Below the pieces are notes generated by a model, which ran no database searches, was not told the DNA's origin, and saw only the letters and a list, made by a program, of their open reading frames with translations. Made by a program: the position numbers and the translations under genes. A stretch of DNA of 64,000 bases from Streptomyces asoensis (GTDB lineage Bacteria > Actinomycetota > Actinomycetes > Streptomycetales > Streptomycetaceae): positions 1,674,001-1,738,000 of the forward strand of contig NZ_BNEB01000002.1 in NCBI RefSeq assembly GCF_016860545.1, written 5' to 3'. Shown one piece after another: positions 63,807 to 64,000 of this stretch; the first letter of the stretch is position 1, and the number at the start of each line of letters is the position of its first letter.

Positions 63807-64000
63807 TCAGCGGTGCGGGGTGTCCGGACGGGGGCCGCCCAGCGTGCTGTGGACGACGTGTGCCGCGGCCACGTCCAGGGCCGCGTGGCCGGTGGACTTG
63901 AAGACGGTGAGCTGATCGGTCGAGGTCCGGCCGGGGGCCTTGCCGCACAGGACCGAGCCGAGGAGACGGACGGCTTGGCCGTGGGGCAGCCCTTGCAGTT
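63807..64000 (-). CDS. Ornithine cyclodeaminase family protein (5' end outside window)
   Basis: Only the C-terminal ~63 residues are present. They read VRLLGSVLCGKAPGRTSTDQ, LTVFKSTGHAALDVAAAHVV and HSTLGGPRPDTPHR before a TGA at 63807-63809. The TVFKSTGHAALDVAAA block is the ornithine cyclodeaminase/mu-crystallin signature. Substrate cannot be set from this part; relatives act on ornithine, ketimines or siderophore precursors. Confidence 0.8.
   Translation of the reverse strand, partial: LQGLPHGQAVRLLGSVLCGKAPGRTSTDQLTVFKSTGHAALDVAAAHVVHSTLGGPRPDTPHR

Noticed and set aside
1-64000. tRNA, rRNA, transposase, integrase and CRISPR elements
   Set aside because: No such gene or repeat-spacer array was recognised on either strand; a tRNA-finding program could confirm this.

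Overview
The window is very GC-rich, with strong G/C preference at third codon positions, many GTG and a few TTG starts, and dense stop/start overlaps. Together with an isorenieratene-type crt cluster, SARP regulators, GAF/PAS/SpoIIE phosphatases and lipoprotein/secretome genes, this points to a Streptomyces chromosome or a close relative. No rRNA, tRNA, CRISPR array, phage or transposase gene is visible. The species is inferred only from gene content.

Region 1 (1-6.5 kb) is carotenoid synthesis. The partial crtI and crtE read left, coupled by ATGA. crtY, crtT and crtU read right, the last two also coupled by ATGA. A 470-base divergent control region separates the two arms. crtB and the rest of the left arm presumably lie outside the window. 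Region 2 (6.7-21 kb) holds small metabolic and stress genes: a VOC protein, a secreted FG-GAP protein, a MarR/DsbA-like/metallo-beta-lactamase-fold/SnoaL group, a hydroxyacid dehydrogenase, a GAF-PAS-GAF-SpoIIE phosphatase, a methyltransferase, MsrA with a strong terminator, and an HxlR regulator divergent from an imine-reductase-like oxidoreductase.

Region 3 (21-35 kb) is the accessory centrepiece. An acyltransferase and a lipoprotein precede a 1466-residue secreted DNRLRE/LamG protein. It is followed by a 2290-residue RHS polymorphic toxin with a HINT domain and a short variable C-terminal toxin tail. A 69-residue ORF overlapping the toxin stop is the likely immunity gene, and a terminator closes the set. 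A palindrome upstream of the LamG gene may be the control site.

Region 4 (35-47 kb) has a PPOX flavoprotein, a secreted PASTA protein, a secreted lectin-like protein, two adjacent SARP regulators (one with NB-ARC and TPR parts), an IclR regulator, a membrane protein, a PAP2 phosphatase whose tail is a decaying 24-bp tandem repeat, and a BlaI/M56 pair behind an array of BlaI-type operators.

Region 5 (47-64 kb) starts with an ABC transporter and its NarL-type two-component system in one operon. It continues with GNAT, GlsB-like and several VOC genes, a deletion scar joining remnants of a MarR gene and an epoxide hydrolase gene, a secreted peptidoglycan-binding protein, an ArsR regulator, a ProP-like MFS transporter, an MpaB-type oxygenase, a DUF4239 membrane protein, and a DUF485/acetate-type symporter pair. 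The right edge cuts an ornithine cyclodeaminase family gene.
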